Positions 1 to 11,371 of a DNA stretch of 64,000 nucleotides are shown here, in pieces (position 1 is the stretch's first letter; every line of letters begins with the position of its first letter). The translations under genes and the position numbers were made by a program. Origin of the DNA: Isoperla grammatica (Eukaryota; Arthropoda; Insecta; Plecoptera; Perlodidae); NCBI GenBank assembly GCA_945910005.1, contig OX246740.1, forward strand, positions 481,917 to 545,916, read 5' to 3'. The notes under the pieces were generated by a model that worked only from the letters and a program-made list of their open reading frames with translations, was not told the origin of the DNA and did no database searches.

Positions 1-3000
1 CCAAGCCTCCCCCTAGGCTGCTCTCCACCAGCAGCACCTGGGACACATTCCACACACTCAGTGCCAGCCCTAGATAACTCCACCCCCGCCAGCAGCTGGT
101 ACAAGATGTGGAACCAAGCCTCCCCCTAGGCTGCTCTCCACCAGCAGCACCTGGGACACATTCCACACACTCAGTGCCAGCCCTAGATAACTCCACCCCC
201 GCCAGCAGCTGGTACAAGATGTGGAACCAAGCCTCCCCCTAGGCTGCTCTCCACCAGCAGCACCTGGGACACATTCCACACACTCAGTGCCAGCCCTAGA
301 TAACTCCACCCCCGCCAGCAGCTGGTACAAGATGTGGAACCAAGCCTCCCCCTAGGCTGCTCTCCACCAGCAGCACCTGGGACACATTCCACACACTCAG
401 TGCCAGCCCTAGATAACTCCACCCCCGCCAGCAGCTGGTACAAGATGTGGAACCAAGCCTCCCCCTAGGCTGCTGTCCACCAGCAGCACCTGCGACACAT
501 TCCACACACTCAGTGCCAGCCCTAGATAACTCCACCCCCGCCAGTAGCTGGTACAAGATGTGGAACCAAGCCTCCCCCTAGGCTGCTCTCCACCAGCAGC
601 ACCTGGGACACATTCCACACACTCAGTGCCAGCCCTAGATAACTCCACCCCCGCCAGCAGCTGGTACAAGATGTGGAACCAAGCCTCCCCCTAGGCTGCT
701 CTCCACCAGCAGCACCTGGGACACATTCCACACACTCAGTGCCAGCCCTAGATAACTCCACCCCCGCCAGCAGCTGGTACAAGATGTGGAACCAAGCCTC
801 CCCCTAGGCTGCTCTCCACCAGCAGCACCTGGGACACATTCCACACACTCAGTGCCAGCCCTAGATAACTCCACCCCCGCCAGCAGCTGGTACAAGATGT
901 GGAACCAAGCCTCCCCCTAGGCTGCTCTCCACCAGCAGCACCTGGGACACATTCCACACACTCAGTGCCAGCCCTAGATAACTCCACCCCCGCCAGCAGC
1001 TGGTACAAGATGTGGAACCAAGCCTCCCCCTAGGCTGCTCTCCACCAGCAGCACCTGCGACACATTCCACACACTCAGTGCCAGCCCTAGATAACTCCAC
1101 CCCCGCCAGCAGCTGGTACAAGATGTGGAACCAAGCCTCCCCCTAGGCTCCTCTCCACCAGCAGCACCTGGGACACATTCCACACACTCAGTGCCAGCCC
1201 TAGATAACTCCACCCCTGCCAGCAGCTGGTACAAGATGTGGAACCAAGCCTCCCCCTAGGCTGCTCTCCACCAGCAGCACCTGCGACACATTCCACACAC
1301 TCAGTGCCAGCCCTAGATAACTCCACCCCCGCCAGCAGCTGGTACAAGATGTGGAACCAAGCCTCCCCCTAGGCTGCTCTCCACCAGCAGCACCTGGGAC
1401 ACATTCCACACACTCAGTGCCAGCCCTAGATAACTCCACCCCCGCCAGTAGCTGGTACAAGATGTGGAACCAAGCCTCCCCCTAGGCTGCTCTCCACCAG
1501 CAGCACCTGGGACACATTCCACACACTCAGTGCCAGCCCTAGATAACTCCACCCCCGCCAGCAGCTGGTACAAGATGTGGAACCAAGCCTCCCCCTAGGC
1601 TGCTCTCCACCAGCAGCACCTGGGACACATTCCACACACTCAGTGCCAGCCCTAGATAACTCCACCCCCGCCAGTAGCTGGTACAAGATGTGGAACCAAG
1701 CCTCCCCCTAGGCTGCTCTCCACCAGCAGCACCTGGGACACATTCCACACACTCAGTGCCAGCCCTAGATAACTCCACCCCCGCCAGCAGCTGGTACAAG
1801 ATGTGGAACCAAGCCTCCCCCTAGGCTGCTCTCCACCAGCAGCACCTGCGACACATTCCACACACTCAGTGCCAGCCCTAGATAACTCCACCCCCGCCAG
1901 CAGCTGGTACAAGATGTGGAACCAAGCCTCCCCCTAGGCTGCTCTCCACCAGCAGCACCTGCGACACATTCCACACACTCAGTGCCAGCCCTAGATAACT
2001 CCACCCCCGCCAGCAGCTGGTACAAGATGTGGAACCAAGCCTCCCCCTAGGCTGCTCTCCACCAGCAGCACCTGGGACACATTCCACACACTCAGTGCCA
2101 GCCCTAGATAACTCCACCCCCGCCAGTAGCTGGTACAAGATGTGGAACCAAGCCTCCCCCTAGGCTGCTCTCCACCAGCAGCACCTGGGACACATTCCAC
2201 ACACTCAGTGCCAGCCCTAGATAACTCCACCCCCGCCAGCAGCTGGTACAAGATGTGGAACCAAGCCTCCCCCTAGGCTGCTCTCCACCAGCAGCACCTG
2301 GGACACATTCCACACACTCAGTGCCAGCCCTAGATAACTCCACCCCCGCCAGCAGCTGGTACAAGATGTGGAACCAAGCCTCCCCCTAGGCTGCTCTCCA
2401 CCAGCAGCACCTGGGACACATTCCACACACTCAGTGCCAGCCCTAGATAACTCCACCCCCGCCAGCAGCTGGTACAAGATGTGGAACCAAGCCTCCCCCT
2501 AGGCTGCTCTCCACCAGCAGCACCTGGGACACATTCCACACACTCAGTGCCAGCCCTAGATAACTCCACCCCCGCCAGCAGCTGGTACAAGATGTGGAAC
2601 CAAGCCTCCCCCTAGGCTGCTCTCCACCAGCAGCACCTGGGACACATTCCACACACTCAGTGCCAGCCCTAGATAACTCCACCCCCGCCAATAGCTGGTA
2701 CAAGATGTGGAACCAAGCCTCCCCCTAGGCTGCTCTCCACCAGCAGCACCTGGGACACATTCCACACACTCAGTGCCAGCCCTAGATAACTCCACCCCCG
2801 CCAGCAGCTGGTACAAGATGTGGAACCAAGCCTCCCCCTAGGCTGCTCTCCACCAGCAGCACCTGGGACACATTCCACACACTCAGTGCCAGCCCTAGAT
2901 AACTCCACCCCCGCCAATAGCTGGTACAAGATGTGGAACCAAGCCTCCCCCTAGGCTGCTCTCCACCAGCAGCACCTGGGACACATTCCACACACTCAGT

Positions 3001-3348
3001 GCCAGCCCTAGATAACTCCACCCCCGCCAGCAGCTGGTACAAGATGTGGAACCAAGCCTCCCCCTAGGCTGCTCTCCACCAGCAGCACCTGGGACACATT
3101 CCACACACTCAGTGCCAGCCCTAGATAACTCCACCCCCGCCAATAGCTGGTACAAGATGTGGAACCAAGCCTCCCCCTAGGCTGCTCTAAACCAGCAGCA
3201 CCTGGGACACATTCCACACACTCAGTGCCAGCCCTAGATAACTCCACCCCCGCCAGCAGCTGGTACAAGATGTGGAACCAAGCCTCCCCCTAGGCTGCTC
3301 TCCACCAGCAGCACCTGGGACACATTCCACACACTCAGTGCCAGCCCA
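1..3348. repeat. 113-bp tandem satellite, about 29.6 copies
   Basis: A 113-bp unit repeats head to tail from the left edge to about 3348, where the last copy diverges. Copies differ at only a few sites, for example CAGCAG/CAGTAG/CAATAG in the GCCAGCAGCTGG segment and CTGGGAC/CTGCGAC. Every unit contains the same short open frame on the minus strand. Because 113 is not a multiple of 3, the frame shifts at each copy and the 86-residue ORFs simply overlap, so I read the array as non-coding. It lies 3' of the last visible Myo18 exon, so it probably sits inside a Myo18 intron. The array is cut by the window edge. Confidence 0.97.
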
Positions 3349-4424
3349 AGCACAACGTTGAACACATGGGCAAGGCGTGATACTGCCGTAAAGTAGGGAG
3401 TAAGGGAATGCTGGTGGACCTGATAGGCTAGAACAACAATTCTAGGGGATGCCACCAACTAACGCAGGAACTCACTCTTCAGCTATTCGTAAGCTAAGAT
3501 GTAGGCGATTTCAAAGGTTGGTCCTTTGATGGTTGAACCGACATCGTGTCCTACAATTCCAAGAAAGTTTCTTAAAATAGCCTTTGCTGTAAGCAGGGGT
3601 TGGAACTATAGATATATAATCTTTATTTGTACACATACATTGATGGACAAAATGGCGTTGTTCGATACATGTATCGCTCTTCCACACAAACATTGGATTA
3701 CAAAATTAATAGCCTATATATGCTACAATACTAACACAACAATACTAAATAGTAAATACTAACAACAACAACAATTATGAGTGTTATTTGACTAGGATAT
3801 CTTTCTAACTAGAGCTTGCCTGCTTGCCGGAGGCTAGTGAAGTTTTGCTGGCGCAAGTAAACATCTCATTTCACTAGCCCGGGGGCCGAGTGGGGCCAGG
3901 TGTGTATTGAAGTCAACAAATATACTAGTTTTCTGAAAGTGTTTCCAGATACATCCAGGAAACATTATTCTCAGGCCGGTAATATGAACCTCGGATAAAT
4001 AAGCTACTAACTTGTTTTCAAGATGGCAACCACAGGCTTCGCATTGGTTCAAGTTAGTAGCCTTCTAGAAATTTATCCAAAGTTCATAATAACGGGCCTC
4101 AGTGTATCTTTCTTATTTCATTTAATTTTTCTATTTAATAAGTACACAAAATAAAAATCTCCTAATTTTTGCTAATTGTCTTGACTATATTGATTGAACA
4201 ATTATTTTGTACAATCATTAGGGATATTTTATAGTGACTTTTTTGTCAGTATGGAAACATGAGAATGATTCACATAATCACACAATTTCTGTGCAGCATG
4301 CCAAATGTTTTCACTCCACAAGTACCACCTAATACCACTAATACCATCTGCATAACATTTAGAGCAGCTGTTAAGTGTACACATACATTTAAGACTTCCA
4401 CTGACATATCACACTGTCTCCTAC
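3349..4424. other. intron sequence without recognisable gene
   Basis: This lies between the satellite and the last visible Myo18 exon. It holds short unrelated ORFs, such as a 72-residue frame at 3834-4052 minus, that match no family I know. A GC-richer patch at 3830-4060 inside AT-rich sequence may be an old repeat. No exon with myosin-like coding was found here. Confidence 0.6.
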
Positions 4425-4778
4425 CTGTATCGACGCTGACGAAATCTGTCCCGACTGGTCGAAATCTAAACTGAATATCTGCGTAAATCGTGTGGCGTTT
4501 GCGTTGAGAACCGTCCTTGCGTTCCCAAACGCTTCCAGCACCGTCCCTATGGCGTTCAACTTCTCTATGGTGAGGATCTTGTTGACCGAACCGGCAGCCA
4601 ACATGAGGTAGTGAAGGACGTGTTTGAAGTTGGTCGTCTTGCCAGACGCGCTACGACCCAGTAACACTATGGCTTGGTCCCTACGCGAGGCTAGCATGCC
4701 CCGGTACGCAGACTGTGCCAGTGAGTAGATGTGGGGTGGCATGTCTTCCGTCTTGCAGCCGCGGAACATGTGGACAAC
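4425..4778 (-). CDS. Myo18: Myo18 exon: motor domain with P-loop and switch I (partial gene)
   Basis: This exon of an unconventional myosin XVIII is 354 bp (118 codons, phase 0 at both ends). It follows an acceptor ...TCGCAG and ends ...ATACAG before a donor GTAGGA. The product runs from VVHMFRGC through [14 protein letters not shown] to [15 protein letters not shown], a typical early motor-domain segment. The nucleotide-binding P-loop is visible as GRSASGKT, where conventional myosins have GESGAGKT. Switch I reads NANATRFTQ in place of the usual NNNSSRFGK. Class XVIII myosins are known for weak or absent actin-activated ATPase, and these changes fit. They act as actin-binding scaffolds at contractile structures and the Golgi. 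The next exon is not in the window, so the gene continues past the left edge. I am sure of the family, less sure of the exact donor. Confidence 0.93.
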
Positions 4779-5328
4779 CTGCGATGAGAACAACCCAATA
4801 TTACTATAGATAACAAATAACTGCTATCAGTCTTGAATTATCATAACAGCATTATTATAATACATAAAGATTAGTATAGAATGTATCGTCTAACTTTATA
4901 CACATAGTACCAATCATCGTTATGTCATGCATTTTATTGATGCATAAGGGGGAAAATATATTGTCTTAAAATCATTTTTCAGTTTTTTAAAGTGTATTAT
5001 ATAATATTGAATGTTTATAAGAGTTATTGAGAAGTACATTTACCACGTGACTAACGAGGCCACTATCTATGTTGCGAAAGCTCAGTTAAACAATAGGCCT
5101 CGTCTAGGTTCACATATTAAGATTCTATATGTACTTATCCCTAAGCCAAGAATAAGGTAAATATTTATTTATCACTGATATTTAAGATGGCGTGGTGGGT
5201 TAAAAAATATTTTGATTCGGATTCGAGGATATTCTTGCTCGGGACTCGAGATTCAGATTCGCACACCCCAGTAATTACGTAGTAGATTCAGACGGCATGT
5301 TAGAACTGTGAGCTGGGCCGGGACCAAC
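4779..5328. other. Myo18: short Myo18 intron
   Basis: This is a 550-bp AT-rich intron between two phase-0 motor-domain exons. The donor is GTTGGT, with a weak +3 position, and the acceptor is TCGCAG. No other feature is seen. Confidence 0.8.
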
Positions 5329-5505
5329 CTTATCGGAGTAGATGGCGAGCGGTGCGGTTGGGTTGATGATGAGAAGAGAAGAGCCCGCGTACGTGTGTAT
5401 CAGGTTACTTGCGTAGCGCTGTCGCAGCGTGTGGAGCACGCTAGACTCGTTCAGGTAGCGCAAGTGGCCCAGGTCTTCCACTCGGTCGAACTGAGGAGGG
5501 TTCGC
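5329..5505 (-). CDS. Myo18: Myo18 exon: start of the motor core
   Basis: This is a 177-bp exon (59 codons, phase 0 to phase 0). The acceptor is TGTTTCAG before GCGAACCC, and the exon ends in AAG before GTTGGTCC. The translation runs [20 protein letters not shown] and on through [23 protein letters not shown] and IYSDK. This is the segment just before the P-loop exon in myosins, and the wording is characteristic of class [18 protein letters not shown], a P-rich turn, then YSDK in place of the usual Y..... of class II. It splices directly into the P-loop exon VVHMF. The donor GTTGGT is non-consensus after GT. No other in-frame GT near the end keeps the family alignment, so I keep it. Confidence 0.93.
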
Positions 5506-6244
5506 CTGAAACAAAACAGCTGTTTTTAAACTGAGTGGGTTCGAGAGAAGTCAAATTACCAATAAATAAATAAAAAAAATAAAAAAATCACATTTAGAGT
5601 CTACCCACTCAGTAACAAAACTGATTTGCAGTCGGGGACTTAAATTTAAAGAGACTAAACCAACCATGTAGGCTCCAAACACCATCGACGAGTGAGCGAT
5701 AACCAATCAAAGATCGATACTTCAAATACGAAACATATGAATCAGTGATTGGACAGTCGAACACCTGCGGACAAATGTCAGAATCAACAAGGCCAATTCG
5801 TAACAACTTTGAATTTATTTAGTGCTTCGTTGCTAGGACGGCTGCAATGGCCACGTACCAATGTTTTGTATTGATTTTTGTTTTGTTTTCATGTTCATTT
5901 TGTGTGTACAAGGTAATTTATTTTAATAAGTGTATTGCATTTAATTAATCTAGTCTCATTAGTATAAATTCGTAAATTATCACCACACTCCACTTGTAAC
6001 TGACATGAACAGACGTTTGGGAAGCTGTTATAATCACAATTAGTTTGTTTTTGTATGGGGCCAGAGGGGATTGCTTTACTGTTTGAAAGCAATTAATGAT
6101 GGTGTGGATTAAGTTTGGATGCTTTTTTTTCTCCAAACCCAAAGTATAATGATGACTTCTTTTCACAACTTGTATGCGTGTGCGTGTGCGTGTGCGTGTG
6201 GTGTATTTCTTAAATTTCGTTCATCATCATTCTTATGCCAAATC
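5506..6244. other. intron with a dispersed repeat fragment
   Basis: No exon is seen. Positions 5580-5660 read, in reverse complement, like 60340-60410 (a shared tract containing TACTGAGTGGGTAGACTC), so this is one copy of a dispersed repeat family. A short (TGTGCG)n run lies at 6175-6200. Confidence 0.6.
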
Positions 6245-6567
6245 TATTTTAGTTATTGGTATATTAAGTGAGGAAAGGATCCAACAGCTTACCTTCGTGT
6301 AGTAAGATGACGGATTTGCGAGTTTGAAGTACACATAAAGACATAATACAAAATATAACGAGACGTTTCGACCGAGGTCTTGCTCACTCGAGTGAGCAAG
6401 ACCTTGGTCGAAACGTCTCGTTATATTTTGTATTATGTCTTTATGTGTACTTCAAACTCGCAAATCCGTCATCTTACTACACGAAGGTAAGCTGTTGGAT
6501 CCTTTCCTCACTTAATATACCATTCCAGCCGATTGGCACCTACTTTCATAACCTATTTTAGTTATTG
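6245..6567. mobile_element. palindromic insertion (265-bp hairpin) flanked by a 15-bp direct repeat
   Basis: Positions 6258-6522 form an inverted repeat with arms of about 132 bp. The arms differ by a single base (GACCGAGG against GACCAAGG) and meet at TCGA with essentially no loop. The sequence CTATTTTAGTTATTG occurs at 6245-6259 and again at 6553-6567, on either side, and looks like a target-site duplication. About 30 bp (6523-6552) after the hairpin belongs to the insert but not to the palindrome. It has no coding capacity. The superfamily is unknown: a 15-bp duplication is long for a DNA transposon and would fit a target-primed insertion of a folded or snap-back copy. Confidence 0.85.
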
Positions 6568-6737
6568 TTTTATTCTTTGTAACTTTTCATTAATCCTTTA
6601 TGTCTTTCTTATTTAATTTAATTTTTACATTATAATATGGAATTGATTGTCTTTCTAGCTACATTCCTACCTTGTTTGTTTGTTTGTTTATTTGTTTGTT
6701 TGTTTGTTTTTTTGTATGTATATATGTATGTATGTAC

Positions 6738-7261
6738 TAGGGATGACATCGGGTAATAAAATCTGGATTCGATTCCAGCCCCTCAAGGATTCGGGTTACC
6801 CGAATCCTAGAAGTGTAAATCACGTCGCTCAACGTTATTTGAAGGCCATTGACCGCCCGTGGTAGAAGCTGCCAGCGTGCGTTCTGTCAGCCAGTGATGA
6901 CGGTCGGGAAGGGGTAGGGGTAGGCTGAGAGCCAGTGGGAGCACAGGCAAACCAGAACTCGCCCGCAGCAATCACACCACATAAAATAGGCTTAGTCTAT
7001 TTTTAATCAAGCCGATAATGGGTGCATAACGGAGCGGGAAAGTATTTTATTGAATGGAAACAAGTCATTTTGTTATCACCATTGTTGGCGCATAATAATA
7101 ATAATAATGCCTTTATTTGCAAACAGGATATCAAAATCATACAACAGTATACAACAATTCAACTAAAAATGTACCGGAACAAGATTCGAATCCTTAGAAC
7201 GGATTCGGGTAATTTTTGGATTCGGGTAACCCGGATACCCGGATACCCGATGTCATCCCTA
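6738..7261. mobile_element. non-autonomous hAT-type MITE (524 bp)
   Basis: The termini are TAGGGATGACATCGGGTA and its inverted copy. The element is flanked exactly by the 8-bp direct repeat GTATGTAC (6730-6737 and 7262-7269). An 8-bp duplication with TAGGGATG-like ends is the hallmark of hAT elements. Inside are GGATTCGGGT/ACCCGGATACCC subterminal repeats, an AAT run near 7087, and no transposase. A second element with the same first nine terminal bases apart from the last position lies at 10082-10531. Confidence 0.93.
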
Positions 7262-7360
7262 GTATGTACGGTATGTATGTTTGTTGTTATTATCATTCCT
7301 TGTATATTGAGTAGGTGTATTAGTAAATCAGTTTTGTACCTAACTGTTTGAAGTTTATAC

Positions 7361-8085
7361 TAGGAAAACACTCTGTTTGACGCGTTGATAAGCGAGGGCG
7401 TCCATATCTAAGAACGTTCTGGCGAAAAGATCTCAAAGATAATAAAAACAACAATTAACAACAATTCAAGGATGCGCATTGCAAAATGTTTTCTAATTTC
7501 CATAGCTATTATACTTCCCGACATTGTTGGACGTCGTGCAGTGTGCGTTGCTAAGAATTTTCGGTGTCTTGTTTTCGCCGCGGTCCGCCACCGTTACTAA
7601 CAGTTATTGACAGCAATAGAAATGTAATTTCTACCTCGAATACGTATCTGATCGCGTTTAAATTAGTATATTTGTGACCGGACAAACATTTACTATAAGA
7701 TAGCCACCTCACATTTTTCTGTTACTGTGTTTCAGAAAAATATTTTCGAGTAACTTTTGTGTAACTTTGCCAATATTTATCAGATCGCCATTACATTAAC
7801 ATATTCGTGACCGGAAAAATTTGTAGAAAAATCTGGCTATCTCACATTTTGCCGCCATTTTGTTTCAGAAAAATATTTTGCAGTAACTATGGTGTAACTT
7901 TGTAACTTTTCAAACGATTTTGCCTCAAAACTATACACCTTCAATCCACATCGAGGCTTGTGGATGGTCCCAATTTCAAGTTGATCGGAATTTCCGTTCG
8001 ACCGCTATCAACGGACATAAAAAAAAACAAAAAAAAAAACAGAACGAGGTGCCATAAGAGTCAAGTGGAAACGCTCGCTTCGCGC
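7361..8085. repeat. dispersed repeat family, copy 1
   Basis: About 725 bp here align by eye with 40868-41618 in the same orientation. Both start near TAGGAAAAC.CTCTGTTTGACG and end near GAGTCAAGTGGAAACGCTCGC. Each has an A-rich stretch about 60 bp before its 3' end. Within each copy a segment of about 120 bp around GATAGCCACCTCACATTTT.C is partly duplicated as GGCTATCTCACATTTTGCC. No protein of known family is encoded. It is probably a non-autonomous transposon or a LINE 3' remnant. Confidence 0.8.
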
Positions 8086-10073
8086 GAATTATTTAGTCAA
8101 ACTCATGACTATCTAGATTATTGGAAGCATATTTTCATTAGAGTACCAATTAAAAATCAAGATTAAAAAATGTTTACATATGATTGGTTGACACTGGATT
8201 AACATTCACGTCTGTTCAAACAATGATGTTCAAGAGATGAGAAAAACAAACGTTAATATTTTTAATGTCAGTCATCTGCAGCCATAGGCGCCGAGTTTAG
8301 ACTGGTTTAGATTTTCCTTGGGGGGGCTCAACCTACGATCAACAGTTTCTGCGTGGGAAGTCTGGCGAAGCCCCAGCCGCCGGAGGCAAATTTTATTGGG
8401 GTACTATTGCCATCGAGATGGCCTTCTGAGGTATTATTTTGAATGGGAAGATTAAAATACCTAGTAGTATTAAGTTATTTTATTCTCGTATTTTAACCAT
8501 TCACCAACATTGTTTTGTAGTTTTAACCTAATATGTAAATTAATTTTGTCATTGTCTATTACAAACACTTCCTGGCTAGGAATATATGTGTAAACTTACG
8601 CATTATATTTTATTCTATAAATATGTGGTCTGCTAAACGAAATGTTTTGCAACCCACACATTGATAGGGTGATTTTACAAAGAAAGGGTTGGACTTTTCA
8701 AGAAGTACAAGTTTCTTCACCCATGTTGACATTGAACATTGAACATCCTAGCTCTGTCAGGTGAAATCCTATAAAATTTTTGGCTCCTTCATAAGTGCAC
8801 TGCTCTTTATTGACAGTTTTTCTCCCAAAATATCGTTAGAAACCTAGTTTTTTTCCAATGGGGGCCGAGCGAGATGGACTGTCAAAGAACCAGACACAAC
8901 ATTAAAAAAGAAAGAAGGCTCTCATATACAATACATGATATGGGAGACACAATTTGTTGATGTGCATTAATTCGAAGGGCCCTTTAGCAAAAAAACAAAA
9001 CTGGTAACTGTTTGAAGAAGCAACTCCTGTTATAGCTTTCTATTATACGTTAATGGTGGGGCTTTGCCCTGTTAATAATATATTTCAAATAAATAAACTA
9101 GATTCGTGCTTTCTAGGTATAGAGTACATTTTCAGTGGTTTTTCATGTTGTATAAATTGGTGTGTGTATGTGTGTGTTTAGTTTGTTTATTTATTTATTT
9201 ATTATTTTTTTTATTTTTTTATTTCTTTATTTATTTATTTATTTCTTTATTTACAATAAAGTGAAGTACTCAATCAAATATAAAATTAATATTTAGGTAC
9301 ATGAAAGAGTTAAGTGTAGTAGTTTTTTCCTTTTGAATTTTCTAATTGCACGACTTCGTACTTCTACAAGGTTGAGTGTGTTTAGTTTGTGAGTTAGCAA
9401 GATGATTTATTTAGGTACTTAGTACCTCCTAATACTTCCATCTTCCTTATCACTTTAAATAAGACGCAATCCTTCCTTTTGCCTACCTGTGGTACTGGTG
9501 GACAATCCTGCTTCCTGTTGATTTCATGTGTCCACAACTATTTTGCTAGCCTCTAACCCTCCCTTTCAGTTGCAAGGTTGTTAACGAGTAATTTATTGCT
9601 TCACTTTTTTGTTCTTCACAATTGATTAAGTGATTTAATCCAAGCCTGATATTTTTGTGTGCAATTTCACATCAACAAACTAGTAACGTCGTAAAATCTA
9701 CATGTGACCTTTATTGCCAGGTTTACAAGCTAAGAACGTGCACAATCGAAATCTTGTTTTATAATTGGGATAAGCCGACTATGTCACAAGCATCCAGTAG
9801 TATGTACGACTAGTACAGAATGTGAATATAGTCACATGCCAGACAAGTATGTAATTAAATATAATTACATATTATATATATAATATAATATGTTGATATA
9901 AATTCCTGTTTCATTTCATATAAGTAACAGTGAGGAGATAATATGCTATCTACTTCTTTATTCGTATTTTAGTATATCATTCGTGACTAACACTGCCGAG
10001 TTCCGAAGCTACTATTTCTATTTGATTTGTGTATGTACTTGTATTGTATTGTATTTGTATTGTATCTGTATTA
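8086..10073. other. intron, AT-rich, no gene seen
   Basis: A G-rich patch at 8318-8400 (TTGGGGGGGCTCAACC... GGCGAAGCCCCAGCCGCCGGAG) resembles the degenerate end of a DNA transposon, and a related patch is at 43320-43385. A TTTA-rich low-complexity run spans 9182-9255. No exon with homology was found. Confidence 0.55.
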
Positions 10074-10081
10074 GTTTAAAT

Positions 10082-10531
10082 TAGGGATGCGGACGTTAAT
10101 CGTAAATGGATAATTATCGATATATCGTATATCATCGCGATAATCGTACGATGTTATTTAGCGCTGCACATCGTAATTATCAGCAGTGATAAATTGTCTA
10201 TCATCGTACTTTCAAACTTTGCGCACGAATATCGTTCACACATGGTAGAAGCCTGCAACAGCTGTCACCACGAGCAGCAACCTTTTAAGCAATTTGACGA
10301 TGTATTAGGCAAAGACAGACACATAAGTTATCTTTTCGGTTCCGAAATGCTTTATAATGTGAAACATATCTACGCACATTTTTCTTTTGGTCACGATATA
10401 TATGACGATATTTGTACCACTTAAAAAAATATCGTATCGTGGCGATAATTAGTGCTTAAGATATTATCGCGATAATTTTTTTTAAAAGCTACAATTATCG
10501 ATATGACTTTTTTTATCATACTGCATCCCTA
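10082..10531. mobile_element. non-autonomous hAT-type MITE (450 bp)
   Basis: The ends are TAGGGATGC and GCATCCCTA, and the 8-bp duplication GTTTAAAT lies at 10074-10081 and 10532-10539. Next to the ends the sequence is rich in CGATAAT/ATTATCG and CGATATATCG palindromes, which could act as subterminal transposase sites. The 76-residue frame inside (10194-10424) shows no transposase motif. Confidence 0.93.
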
Positions 10532-10825
10532 GTTTAAATAAATGTGTTTATAAGCTTCTAACTATATAGTTGGGTAGTGTAATTAGGGTCAGTATGAGTA
10601 CAATCAACAAATAGGCAAGTTATATATTATATACCGGTACAGCAAATAAGCTATTAGGAGGATTGCAAAGGTTCTGATTGGTGGTTGCCATAGAGAAAAC
10701 AAGTTATTCGATGAATAAGTAGTTATGGGCCATTTTACCCGTCGGTTAGTGGGCGCTGACATCTTGGTCGTCCACCCTTCCTGAATGCACCGCCTTTTCG
10801 ACGGGTCAATTCGCGATAGAACCTT

Positions 10826-11210
10826 GGATTGAACCAAGGTCTACTGGATTTACTCCTAGGGGAGTAATTGCGAAGCGCAAAGTAAGGTCATTGAATGAGA
10901 TCCAAAATCGCCATTTTGGATCCAACTACATAAATCGCATAATTATTCAAATAATCCTCACCAATAATGTGAATTTACGCGTTAAGTATTACAAAATATA
11001 TATATATATAGAATGTGAATACAAAATCTCATTACCGATTGTTATTTTGTCTTTTTGGCCCATAATTTGTTTTGACAGATCAATTCATTTGTTTTTCTGA
11101 ATGATTCTCCCATTTGAATAACATGGGATTTTTAACATTATGGAAATAGGTTAGATGACCTTACTCCGCGCGCGCTACAAGCGATCTAGTGGACCTTGGG
11201 ATTGAACCAA
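10826..11210. mobile_element. degenerate inverted-repeat element
   Basis: The left end (GGATTGAACCAAGGTCTACT, then GCGAAGCGCAAAGTAAGGTCAT at 10871-10892) matches the inverted right end (the complement of ATGACCTTACTCCGCGCGCG and of GTGGACCTTGGGATTGAACC) at roughly three bases in four over about 75 bp. No clean target duplication is visible, so the borders are approximate. Confidence 0.5.
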
Positions 11211-11371
11211 CATTCAAGAAAGCTGTGCCTTAATGTATCCCGGCAAAATTATTGAAATTACGAATTATATTCAAGATGGCTGTGTATTAAAGTTTGGTTG
11301 TAATGGCAGCCGGAAGTTCAAAGATGGCAAAAATATAATGGCCTATAGGGACACTGTAATACTGGGCACTT

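Noticed and set aside
70..3458. Series of 86-residue ORFs on the minus strand
   Set aside because: They are the same frame shifted copy by copy in a 113-bp satellite and cannot form one protein.
3834..4052. Further Myo18 exon (72 residues, minus)
   Set aside because: Translation does not match any myosin segment expected after the P-loop exon and lacks clear splice sites.
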